DNA of 64,000 nt from Palsa-343 sp036269135 (GTDB lineage: Bacteria > Acidobacteriota > Terriglobia > Terriglobales > Acidobacteriaceae), in NCBI GenBank assembly GCA_036269135.1, contig DATASQ010000008.1, positions 1 through 64,000 on the forward strand, given 5' to 3'. The translations under genes and the position numbers were made by a program. Of the stretch, positions 43,441-51,350 are shown in pieces. The notes below the pieces were generated by a model. The model was not told the DNA's origin. It ran no database searches and worked only from the letters and a program-made list of their open reading frames with translations. The number at the start of each line of letters is the position of its first letter. The first letter of the stretch is position 1.

Positions 43441-46104
43441 CTACCGGGGCGTTGGGCCGCGAACGATCTGCACCAGACGATCCGGATCAATGTGCTTCGC
43501 GAAGGCGGCTTTCACATCCGCGGCAGTGAGGGCCGAGTATTTTTTCGCGGCGAGGATCGGCTCATCCAGGGGCAGTCCGACGATCGCGCGTCCCAGGAGG
43601 CCGCCGGCGACCGCTTCTTCGCTCGATTCGCTGAGAGGGATCTGGCGCAGGAGCAGCGCCTTGGCCTGGCGCAGCTCCGCATCGGAGACATCCTCGGTGC
43701 GCATCTGATCCAGATCGCGAACGATCAGCGCCCGCGCCTTCGAGACATTGGGCGGATCGCATCCGTAGTCCACCGAGTAGCTGCCGCGGGTTTTTGAGGC
43801 GTCGAAACTCACATCCACGCCGTACACCAGGCCGGCGACCTGGCGCAGATCGTGGTAAAGGCGGGTGGCGTAAAAGCCGCCGCCCAGCACGTGATCGCCG
43901 AGCTGCAGCGGGTAGTAATCGGGATCGAAGCGGTTGACGTCGATTTGTTCGGCCAGAGTGACAGAATCCTGCACAGCTTCAGAATCCGCCACATTAGCGG
44001 CGGAGGGCTTGTTCGGCGGCACCGGCGGCAGGGTGGTATTCGGCCGGGGACCGGTGGCTTTCCAGTCGCCAAACCATTTTTCGATGACGGTCTTCGCTTC
44101 CTCCGGAGTGACGTCGCCAATGACGACGATGGTGGTCAGGTCGGGGCGCAGGGTCGTGTCGTGATACTGCTTCACATCGTCGAGGGTGAGCTTCGAGACG
44201 GTGGCCGGGGTGGACTGGCGGAGCACGGGATCGCCGGCCGGCAGCAGAGCCATATCGAGGGCACGCGAGGTGTGGTAACCGGGGCTCTGCAGGTTGCCGG
44301 CGACGAACTGCGCCGTCTGCTGGCGGGTAATCATGAAGGCTCGTTCCGGCAGCGCCGGGTGGAGTTCGTTGTCGGCCAGCAACTGCACGCCGCGGGAGAA
44401 ATATTCCTTCAGGACCTGGAGGGAGAACTCAAATCCGGCGCTTTCGTTGGCGGCAATGTCATCGAGAGCCTTCTGGAAGGCCAGCCGGTCGAGGGTGGTG
44501 GTCCCGTAGGAATAGAGGCTATCCAGAACGTCGCCAACGCCTTCCTGGTCTTTCGGGGTCTGCAGATCGCCGTTGTGTTTCAACTCGCCCAGGACCGTCA
44601 CTGTGGGGCTGGTGGTGTCCGTGCGGACGATGAGGCGGATGCCATTGGGCAGGGTCGTGTCAGAGACGGGGATAAAGGTGGAGGGGACCTGGAGCTGATC
44701 GAGCGGCTTCGCCGCCCATGCCGGCAGCTGCACGGGTTTTGTTGGAGCGGCTGTTGCTTTCTCTCCGCCGCCAAAGCCTTTGGAGGCGACGGGCTGTCCG
44801 TTGGGCACCGGCTTCAGGGTCGCCGTGATGGTGTTGGCATTCAGCAGATATTGTTTGGCGACGCGATTGACGTCGGCCAGCGTGACCTTGCGAATGGCGT
44901 CGATGTCCTCTTCGGGCGAGGTGCGACCTTCAGCGGCGAGGGCCTGAGACCAAACCTGCGCCAGCCCTGGGATGGAGTTGCGCTGGAATTCCGCCTGTGC
45001 CAGCTCCGCCTTCTTAGCGGCGACAACCAGATCCTCAGGAACGCCGTTGGCCGCGTATTTGTTGACGATTTGCCGCAGCTCCTCGAGAGCCGGCGCCGCA
45101 TCCTGTCCGGCAGGAAGAGCGACCGCCCCATAGCCGATGCTGGCTTTGCGGTAGGTTTCCGCCAGCCCGAACTCCGCACCGAGGACCTTGCCCGCGGGCA
45201 CCATGCCGTAGATGTCCGCGCGCTGGCTGGAAAGCACGTCAGCGAGGATCTGCATGGCGGCATAATCCGGCGAATCGCTGCCGGGCATGCGGTATGCAAT
45301 GTACCCCAGAACGTAGGGCAGGTTGCTGTTCAGGGTGAAGGTCTCCGGTTTGACCGGCTGCAGTTCGATTTTCGGCCGAGTCGGTAACGGATGACTCTGG
45401 ATGTCTCCGAAGAGCTGGCGGATCCTGGCCAGCGTGGAGGCGGGATCGACGTCGCCGACGACGATGAGAATGGCGTTGGAGGGGGTGTACCACTTCTCGG
45501 CGAATGCCTTCAGCATGGTCCCGGTGGTTTTGTCGAAGGAAGGGCGGGTGCCGAGGGGATCGTGGGCGTAGGGCGTACCGGCAAACATATCCACGTTGAG
45601 CCGATTGACAAATTTATAGGTGGGATTGGAGAGGTCGCGCGCGACTTCCTGCTCGATGGCGCCGCGTTCCTGGTCCCACTCGGTCTGGGAATCGTCGATG
45701 CCGCGCATGCAGGCGGCCTGCGCCTGGAGCGCGACGTCGAGATCGGCGGAGGGCAAGGTGGCGTAGTACTGCGTGATGTTCTGCTGAGTGTCGGCATCGT
45801 CATCGCCGCCGAGCAGCGCGTAGATCGCCGCCGTCTGGTCGGCGTTCATGCCGGTGCATCCGCGGAAGGCCATGTGTTCCTGGGCGTGAGCCATGCCCGG
45901 GAAGTCCTCCGGCGTCTCGTTGCCGCCGACCATGAAATTGGTCTGCACGGTGACCACGGGGGCCAGGTCATTCCGGATGATGACCACGTGCATGCCGTTG
46001 GGCAGCGTCGCGCGGGTCGGCTGGGCGGCGTCCGCGGCAAAGAGGTGGGGCGCAAGGCCCAGTGCGGCAAGCAGAAAAGCAGTCAGAGCCATCGAACGCT
46101 TCAA
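43441..46104 (-). CDS. M16-family zinc peptidase (insulinase/pitrilysin-like)
   Basis: 887 residues, TTG start with GGAGG six bases upstream (an ATG at 46092 is the alternative). Signal peptide (ALTAFLLAALGLAPHLFA). The inverted zinc motif HAQEHMAF fits HxxEH, and the third ligand is expected in the later 'ERGAIEQEVARD' segment. The family's two-lobe layout is present: a first M16 half (about 30-440), a linker with VPSTFIPVSDTTLPNGIRLIV restarting the second half, and the C-terminal half lacking its own HxxEH. Periplasmic oligopeptide or protein processing is likely. Its 3' end faces the zinc-ribbon gene. Confidence 0.92.
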   Translation of the reverse strand: MKRSMALTAFLLAALGLAPHLFAADAAQPTRATLPNGMHVVIIRNDLAPVVTVQTNFMVGGNETPEDFPGMAHAQEHMAFRGCTGMNADQTAAIYALLGGDDDADTQQNITQYYATLPSADLDVALQAQAACMRGIDDSQTEWDQERGAIEQEVARDLSNPTYKFVNRLNVDMFAGTPYAHDPLGTRPSFDKTTGTMLKAFAEKWYTPSNAILIVVGDVDPASTLARIRQLFGDIQSHPLPTRPKIELQPVKPETFTLNSNLPYVLGYIAYRMPGSDSPDYAAMQILADVLSSQRADIYGMVPAGKVLGAEFGLAETYRKASIGYGAVALPAGQDAAPALEELRQIVNKYAANGVPEDLVVAAKKAELAQAEFQRNSIPGLAQVWSQALAAEGRTSPEEDIDAIRKVTLADVNRVAKQYLLNANTITATLKPVPNGQPVASKGFGGGEKATAAPTKPVQLPAWAAKPLDQLQVPSTFIPVSDTTLPNGIRLIVRTDTTSPTVTVLGELKHNGDLQTPKDQEGVGDVLDSLYSYGTTTLDRLAFQKALDDIAANESAGFEFSLQVLKEYFSRGVQLLADNELHPALPERAFMITRQQTAQFVAGNLQSPGYHTSRALDMALLPAGDPVLRQSTPATVSKLTLDDVKQYHDTTLRPDLTTIVVIGDVTPEEAKTVIEKWFGDWKATGPRPNTTLPPVPPNKPSAANVADSEAVQDSVTLAEQIDVNRFDPDYYPLQLGDHVLGGGFYATRLYHDLRQVAGLVYGVDVSFDASKTRGSYSVDYGCDPPNVSKARALIVRDLDQMRTEDVSDAELRQAKALLLRQIPLSESSEEAVAGGLLGRAIVGLPLDEPILAAKKYSALTAADVKAAFAKHIDPDRLVQIVRGPTPR

Positions 46105-46248
46105 AACAATCCTCCGGTCGTTCCTTTAACGGATGGTAATGGAAATGATGGGCCCGAGAACGCGGGGCAAGGCGTGCGAGTCAAGAGGGCGCAGGGATGG
46201 CTGGCCCTGAGGAGATGATAAACTTCCGGAGTAGACCTCTGCTGTTGT

Positions 46249-46325
46249 CGGGACGTGGCTCAGCCTGGTAGAGCACTCGCTTGGGGTGCGAGGGGTCGGC
46301 AGTTCAAATCTGCCCGTCCCGACCA
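46249..46325 (+). tRNA. tRNA-Pro, anticodon GGG
   Basis: 77 bases with encoded CCA. Acceptor stem cgggacg/cgtcccg, D-arm ggctcagcctggtagagc, anticodon stem ctcgc/gcgag with loop ttggggt (anticodon GGG at 46283-46285), T-arm ggcag-ttcaaat-ctgcc. Reads proline CCC/CCU codons. Its 3' end is duplicated further downstream (see repeat at 46540-46569). Confidence 0.97.
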
Positions 46326-46336
46326 TTTAAATGGTG

Positions 46337-46543
46337 AGATCCTTCGCACAGAGCGCTCAGGATTTCGCCTGCGGGCTCCGACGCCCGCATACCGGCTCAA
46401 GTTATAAGATCCTTCGCACAGAGCGCTCAGGATTTCGCCTGCGGGCTCAGACGCCCGCATACCGGCTCAAGTTGTGAGATCCTTCGCCACAAGCGCTCAG
46501 GATTTCGCCTGCGGGCTCGGACGCCCGCATACCGGCTCAAGTT
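46337..46543. repeat. Three tandem 70-bp repeats after tRNA-Pro
   Basis: Three consecutive units start at 46337, 46407 and 46477, exactly 70 bases apart (the third is slightly shorter). Each carries ccttcgcac, gcgctcaggatttcgcctgcg and a hairpin gcgggc-tcngac-gcccgc before ccggctcaagtt. Units differ at only a few positions. There is no start codon and spacing is constant, so it is not a CRISPR array or a coding repeat. Confidence 0.9.
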
Positions 46544-46569
46544 CAAATCTGCCCGTCCCGACCCTTTAA
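46540..46569. repeat. Second copy of the tRNA-Pro 3' end
   Basis: These 30 bases match 46301-46330 (T-arm, acceptor strand, gacc and following tttaa) at 29 positions; the CCA A is replaced by C. The 239-base offset equals the block of tandem repeats in between. The arrangement is that of an att-type direct repeat flanking a small insert at a tRNA 3' end. Confidence 0.85.
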
Positions 46570-46939
46570 GTTTCCTCAATCAGGCACATCATTTCGTGGA
46601 CCAGCCCAAGTTGCTGCGTCGGATGGGCGAGCGAGCCGGCAGGGTCCCTCACCTGGCGCGATTCTCCTGCGGTGAGAGCGAGCAGAGGAAATCGCGAAAA
46701 CCTGCGCCCCTGCCGTGATGCAGTCTGCGTTGCCTCGCGAAAGCTCCGCAGGGAGTCTCGCCGACGGCCAGAGGCTGCCTGCGAGAGCTCACGATGAAGA
46801 GGATGCCGGCAAGCCGCGAAAAAGTGGCCTGTGCTGGCAGGATCCCCGGTTCTGGCTTGCCCTGGGACCCGTTGTCGATCCTTAAAAAGCGGGAACCGGA
46901 GGCGGGTCCGGAGCGTATTGTGTCTCCAGGAGAATGCAT
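46570..46939. other. Intergenic region, nothing identified
   Basis: About 370 bases. No family-like reading frame and no clear terminator were found. AGGAGA just before 46940 is the ribosome binding site of the next gene. Confidence 0.4.
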
Positions 46940-47548
46940 ATGCGCGTGCGCGTCCTGCCGCAGGCCATCATCCTGGGCACGCTGCTGTTCGCCGTTGGCT
47001 GCCACGTCCAGGTGGATAAGGGGAAGAACGGCGAGGACAAGACGGTGCGGATCGAGACGCCGCTGGGGGGCCTGCACGTGCGCTCCGATCAGACGTCGGC
47101 GACCGATTTGGGGCTGCCCGTGTATCCCGATGCGCATCTTGCTCCGGATCACGATGGGGACAAGTCCGCCGATGTGCATCTCGGGTTCGGCCAGTGGCAG
47201 ATTCGCGTGCAGGTGGTGAGCTACGACACGCCGGATTCCAAAGACAAAGTGATTGCGTTTTACAGGAACGCGATGGGCCGCTTTGGCGACGTGATTGAAT
47301 GCCAGGGAAATCAAGCGGTGGGCAAGCCCTCGATGACCGGCGAAGGCCTCAGCTGTAGCGATGAGGTGAAGGGAACGGTGCACGTGAATGGCGTCGACAC
47401 CGGCAGCGGGCTCACGCTGCGGGCCGGTTCACGACGCCACCAGCATATTTTCGCGCTGAAGGACAGCGATGAAGGCACGCGCTTTGCCCTGATCGAGTTG
47501 CAACTGCCGAGCGGCCTGGCGGAAAGCTCTTCTAAAACCAGCGACTGA
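46940..47548 (+). CDS. Hypothetical lipoprotein
   Basis: 202 residues, ATG at 46940 with AGGAGA six bases upstream (the ATG at 46934 would leave no spacing). Lipobox LFAVGC with hydrophobic ILGTLLFAVG before it. The mature part is hydrophilic, with LPVYPDAHLAPDHDGDKSAD and a globular C-terminal half (VIAFYRNAMGRFGDVIECQG, FALKDSDEGTRFALIELQL). I do not recognise a named domain. Probably periplasmic and membrane-anchored. Confidence 0.65.
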   Translation: MRVRVLPQAIILGTLLFAVGCHVQVDKGKNGEDKTVRIETPLGGLHVRSDQTSATDLGLPVYPDAHLAPDHDGDKSADVHLGFGQWQIRVQVVSYDTPDSKDKVIAFYRNAMGRFGDVIECQGNQAVGKPSMTGEGLSCSDEVKGTVHVNGVDTGSGLTLRAGSRRHQHIFALKDSDEGTRFALIELQLPSGLAESSSKTSD

Positions 47549-47633
47549 AAAGCTCTGACAGGACGCCGGGTTCTTTCTTTACCGCCGATGGGATTTCATT
47601 GCGCGGGGCTCTCGCGTGCGATAGGGTCAGGAG

Positions 47634-48311
47634 ATGGAGCTTTTGTGCCATCGCTGCAGCAATCCTCTGCACGAGGGTGAGACCTTTTGCTCGCACTGCG
47701 GCGCGCCCCAGCTGGTGGTGGAGCCCGCGGAGCCGGTGAGCGCGCAGGCGCCGCAGCAGCGGCTGGGCGGCGACCCTTCACGGATTCAGTGGCGCATCGG
47801 GATCACCTCCGCGCTGCTGCTGGCGATTCCTGTGGGGCTGCTGTCGGCCCTGAGCGGCGGCATGAGTACGCTGCTGGTGATTGCCGGGGGATTTGGCACG
47901 ATTTTTCTTTATCGCCGGCGCACGGATGGGCTGACGGACGGCCGCATGGGCTGGCGGCTGGGAGCGATTCTGGGGATGGCAGCCGCGGTGATCGCTACGG
48001 CGGCCGATGCTGTGCAGCTGCTGGTAGAGCGCTACGTCCTGCACCATGCTGCGGTGATCGATGCGCAGTTCCAGAGCGTGGCGCAGCAGATGGCCGATCA
48101 GGCGCTGAAGACGAATACCGAAGCGATGCAGCAGGCCCCGCAACTGGTTCATGCCTGGGCGGGGTTCTGGCTGTCCGGAGATGGGCATGCGGCGATTCAG
48201 CTGTTGACGGCAGCCATCGTTTCCATGGGTATGGTGTTGTTCGCGGCCACCGGGGGCGCCATTGCGGGGCGGGTGTTCGCTCCGCGGCCCGGAACCCAGC
48301 GCACGATGTAA
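47634..48311 (+). CDS. Zinc-ribbon membrane protein
   Basis: 225 residues. An N-terminal zinc ribbon (CHRCSNPLHEGETFCSHCG, two CxxC pairs) is followed by a proline-rich linker and about four membrane segments (ITSALLLAIPVGLLSALSGG, STLLVIAGGFGTIFLY, LGAILGMAAAVIATAADAVQ, QLLTAAIVSMGMVLFAATGG). A helical Gln/Ala stretch (VAQQMADQALKTNTEAMQQA) lies between segments 3 and 4. Such zinc-ribbon plus TM proteins are common and uncharacterised. Confidence 0.75.
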   Translation: MELLCHRCSNPLHEGETFCSHCGAPQLVVEPAEPVSAQAPQQRLGGDPSRIQWRIGITSALLLAIPVGLLSALSGGMSTLLVIAGGFGTIFLYRRRTDGLTDGRMGWRLGAILGMAAAVIATAADAVQLLVERYVLHHAAVIDAQFQSVAQQMADQALKTNTEAMQQAPQLVHAWAGFWLSGDGHAAIQLLTAAIVSMGMVLFAATGGAIAGRVFAPRPGTQRTM

Positions 48312-48377
48312 ACGCGGCCTCCAACGGAGCCGTCGACACCATGAGGAAAACGCAGCGATTCGGGCGAGGAAAGCGTC

Positions 48378-48406
48378 TTGCGGCGGTGCGCCGCTGCCCG
48401 TATCAT
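48378..48406 (+). promoter_or_regulatory. Promoter of the pyr operon
   Basis: -35 TTGCGG (48378-48383), 17-base spacer, -10 TATCAT (48401-48406). If it is used, transcription would start about seven bases before the pyrR ATG, giving an almost leaderless message with no room for a PyrR attenuator upstream of pyrR. Confidence 0.5.
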
Positions 48407-48419
48407 CGCCTTTACGCCT

Positions 48420-48992
48420 ATGTCTGATTTACAGACTGCTTCCACGCCACAACTGCGCGAAAAGGGTCGCATCATGTCCGCCTCGGAGATTGAGCGGACA
48501 CTGGTTCGTCTGGCCCACCAGATCATCGAGAAGAACAACGGCGCCGAGAACCTGGGCCTCGTCGGGATTCGCCGCCGCGGTGTGCCCCTTGCCGAGCGGC
48601 TGGCTTCGCTGATCGCGGGCATCGAGAAGCATCCGGTGGACACCGGGGTGCTGGACATCAGTTTCTACCGCGACGATCTTTCCACGCGCGATATTCGTCC
48701 CGTCGTGGCGCCGGGTTCGCTGGGCTTCGACGTGAACGGCCGGGACGTGATCCTGATCGACGATGTGCTCTTCACGGGCCGCACGATTCGCGCCGCGCTG
48801 GACGCGCTCTTCGATCATGGACGGCCGCGCCGGGTGCAGTTGCTGGTGCTGATCGACCGCGGTCATCGGGAGCTGCCCATTGAGGCGACGTTTGTGGGCA
48901 GGATGGTGCCCACATCGCAGCGGGAGATTATCGAGGTGAAGCTGCGCGAAGTGGATCAGGATGAGCAGGTCCTGCTCGTCGAGCGGGTGTAG
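48420..48992 (+). CDS. pyrR: PyrR bifunctional protein (regulator / uracil phosphoribosyltransferase)
   Basis: 190 residues from the ATG at 48420. The phosphoribosyltransferase fold has the PRPP loop VILIDDVLFTGRTIRAALDA and the upstream IIEKNNGAENLGLVGIRRRGVPLAERLA, diagnostic for PyrR. The alternative start MSASEIERT (48474) would remove the KGRIMSASEIERTL segment that aligns with other PyrR proteins. PyrR binds UMP and either attenuates pyr mRNA or acts only as an enzyme. It leads the operon, 43 bases before pyrB. Confidence 0.93.
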   Translation: MSDLQTASTPQLREKGRIMSASEIERTLVRLAHQIIEKNNGAENLGLVGIRRRGVPLAERLASLIAGIEKHPVDTGVLDISFYRDDLSTRDIRPVVAPGSLGFDVNGRDVILIDDVLFTGRTIRAALDALFDHGRPRRVQLLVLIDRGHRELPIEATFVGRMVPTSQREIIEVKLREVDQDEQVLLVERV

Positions 48993-49035
48993 CGCGGTAA
49001 AGCGGACTGCGCAAGGCAGTCGAAAGAAGAAGGAG

Positions 49036-50061
49036 ATGGTGCAGACCAGGAAACCCTCCCGCAAGACTCCTCCGGAATCGATCAACCCCGCATTTTTTCA
49101 GCAACCCATCCACCCGCAGTCGGCCATCTCCGCTCGCGACTTTTCCGTCGCGGAGGTGCGGCACATTCTGGAATCCGCCGATGCGCTGGAGAAGGAAGAG
49201 CCGCTGAGGAGAGCGCGCCGGCTGGCCAAGCGCCGGGTCGCGCTGCTGTTTTACGAATCGAGTACGCGCACCCGTACTTCGTTTGAGCTGGCCGCCAAGG
49301 CCCTCGGCGCCGATACCACGCTGGTGAGTTCCCTTTCGTCCAGCATCGAGAAGGGCGAGTCGCTGAAGGACACGGGGATCACGCTGAAGGCGCTCGGGCC
49401 GGAATGCATCATTCTGCGCAGCCCTTATTCGGGAGCTCCTTATCTGCTGGCGCGCGCGACCGGCTTGCCGGTGCTGAACGCCGGCGACGGCATGGCGGAG
49501 CATCCTTCGCAGGCGCTGCTCGATCTGCGGACCATTTTGCAGTTCCTGGGGATTCGGTCCTCGGCGGTGAACGAGAGGACGCTGCGGGGCGTGACGGTGA
49601 GCATTGTGGGCGACATTCTGCACAGCCGCGTGGCGCGATCGAATGCGCTGCTGCTGCCTCGTCTGGGAGCGAAGGTCCTGTTCTGCGGTCCGCCGGCACT
49701 GCTGCCGGAGACGGCTGCCGCGATGGGGCCGGGGCTTTCGACCGAGCGGGATTTCGAAACGGCGCTGCGCCAGTCGCAGGTGGTGATGATGCTGCGCATC
49801 CAGGGCGAACGGCTGGCGGGCCTGCAGGTGGATCTGGACGACTACAAGCGCCGCTATCAGGCCAACGGTGAGCGCATTGGGGCGTCGGCGTCGAAGGCCG
49901 CCATCCTGCACCCAGGGCCGATTATTCGCGGTATGGAAATCACCGGCGAGGTGGCCGATGGGCCGCAGTCGCTCATTGCCAGGCAGGTACACAACGGTGT
50001 GCCGATCCGTATGGCTCTGGTGGCTCGCGCGCTCAGCGGCGGCAGGAAAGGGGGGCGGTGA
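49036..50061 (+). CDS. pyrB: Aspartate carbamoyltransferase, catalytic subunit
   Basis: 341 residues. Carbamoyl-phosphate site ALLFYESSTRTRTSFELAAK and KGESLKDTGITL, aspartate-site segment GDGMAEHPSQALLDLRTI and LHPGPIIRGMEITGEVAD. It makes carbamoyl-aspartate in UMP synthesis. The N-terminus up to NPAFFQQPIHPQSAISARDF is longer and basic relative to the usual start. AAGGAG is very close to the ATG at 49036. No regulatory-chain gene (pyrI) is adjacent. The stop overlaps the pyrC start (TGATG). Confidence 0.95.
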   Translation: MVQTRKPSRKTPPESINPAFFQQPIHPQSAISARDFSVAEVRHILESADALEKEEPLRRARRLAKRRVALLFYESSTRTRTSFELAAKALGADTTLVSSLSSSIEKGESLKDTGITLKALGPECIILRSPYSGAPYLLARATGLPVLNAGDGMAEHPSQALLDLRTILQFLGIRSSAVNERTLRGVTVSIVGDILHSRVARSNALLLPRLGAKVLFCGPPALLPETAAAMGPGLSTERDFETALRQSQVVMMLRIQGERLAGLQVDLDDYKRRYQANGERIGASASKAAILHPGPIIRGMEITGEVADGPQSLIARQVHNGVPIRMALVARALSGGRKGGR

Positions 50062-51347
50062 TGAGAGCCATTCTCCTTCGCGGTGGACGCTTGATCGATG
50101 CGGCTTCGGGGCTCGATGCTGTGCGCGATGTGCTGCTGCGCGACGGCAAGGTCGCCGCTATGGAACCGGCGGGCAAAATTCGCGTGACCGGGGCCGAGAC
50201 GATTGAGGCGAAAGGGCTGATTGTCGCGCCGGGGCTCATCGATATCCATGTGCACCTGCGTGAGCCGGGTCAGGGCTACAAGGAAACCATCGCCACCGGG
50301 ACGGCCGCCGCGGCCGCGGGCGGATTCACCACCGTCTGCGCGATGCCGAATACCATTCCCGTGAACGACTCGCCGGAGATCACGCGCTGGATGCAGACGC
50401 CGGAGCGTGGGGCTTCCATCCGCGTGCTGCCCATTGCCGCCGCCACGCAGGGCTCCATGGGCGAGGCGCTGACCGATTATGCGGCGATGAAGGACGCGGG
50501 TGCGGTGGCGGTCACCGACGATGGGAAGCCGATCCTGGGCGACGCGATCATGCTTGAAGCATTGCGGGCCGCGGCAAAGGCGGGGCTGCCGGTGATCCAG
50601 CATGCCGAAGACACACGGCTGACCGGGGGCTGCTCGATGAATGCCGGGCCGCTGGCGTTCCGGCTGGGGCTCCGGGGCATGCCGATCGAGGCGGAGTCGG
50701 GTTTGGTCGAGCGCGACATTGCGCTGCTTCGCCAGGTACCGAAGGGACATTTACACGTCGCTCATCTGTCGACGGCCAGGGCGCTCGACGCGGTGCGCGC
50801 GGCACGCAAACAGGGATTGCACGTGACCTGCGAGGTGACGCCGCATCACTTCGCGCTGACCGAAGAACGCATCGGGCTGTACGACACGAATGCGAAGATG
50901 AATCCGCCGCTGCGGGCTGAAGCCGATCGCGCAGCGATGATCGAAGGCCTGCTCGACGGCACGATCGACGCCATTGCCACGGATCATGCGCCGCATGCCT
51001 CGCACGAAAAGGAGCAGGAGTTCGACCGCGCCTCCAACGGCATTACCGGGCTTGAAACCGCACTGGGACTGGCGATGCGCGTGCTGCATCAGGAGCATAG
51101 AATGCCGCCGGCGAAAATGCTTGCCCTGCTGAGCAGCCGGCCGGCAGCAGCACTGGGGCTGCGGAATCGCGGGGGTCTGGCGTTGGGATCTGCTGCCGAT
51201 CTGGTCGTCTTCGATCCCGATGAGAAGTGGGTTTTCCGCGCCGCCGATTCGAAATCCAAATCGAAGAACACGCCGTTCGATGGCTGGGAATTCCAGGGGC
51301 GCGTGCGCCTGACGATCAGCGAAGGCCGCGTGGTTTTCCGCCGCTAG
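50061..51347 (+). CDS. pyrC: Dihydroorotase
   Basis: 428 residues, amidohydrolase fold. Zinc motif DIHVHLREPGQGYKETIATG, later CEVTPHHFALTEER, and Asp in IDAIATDHAPHASHEKEQEF. The start overlaps the pyrB stop (an in-frame GTG at 50058 is the alternative). It forms dihydroorotate from carbamoyl-aspartate. Length and motifs fit the class I (PyrC, Bacillus-type) dihydroorotases that often pair with ATCase in a complex. Its 3' end is three bases from the convergent rnr gene. Confidence 0.96.
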   Translation: MRAILLRGGRLIDAASGLDAVRDVLLRDGKVAAMEPAGKIRVTGAETIEAKGLIVAPGLIDIHVHLREPGQGYKETIATGTAAAAAGGFTTVCAMPNTIPVNDSPEITRWMQTPERGASIRVLPIAAATQGSMGEALTDYAAMKDAGAVAVTDDGKPILGDAIMLEALRAAAKAGLPVIQHAEDTRLTGGCSMNAGPLAFRLGLRGMPIEAESGLVERDIALLRQVPKGHLHVAHLSTARALDAVRAARKQGLHVTCEVTPHHFALTEERIGLYDTNAKMNPPLRAEADRAAMIEGLLDGTIDAIATDHAPHASHEKEQEFDRASNGITGLETALGLAMRVLHQEHRMPPAKMLALLSSRPAAALGLRNRGGLALGSAADLVVFDPDEKWVFRAADSKSKSKNTPFDGWEFQGRVRLTISEGRVVFRR

Positions 51348-51350
51348 CGC

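Noticed and set aside
46337..46543. CRISPR-like array after tRNA-Pro
   Set aside because: The units are contiguous 70-bp tandem repeats without variable spacers, and no cas genes are present in the window.
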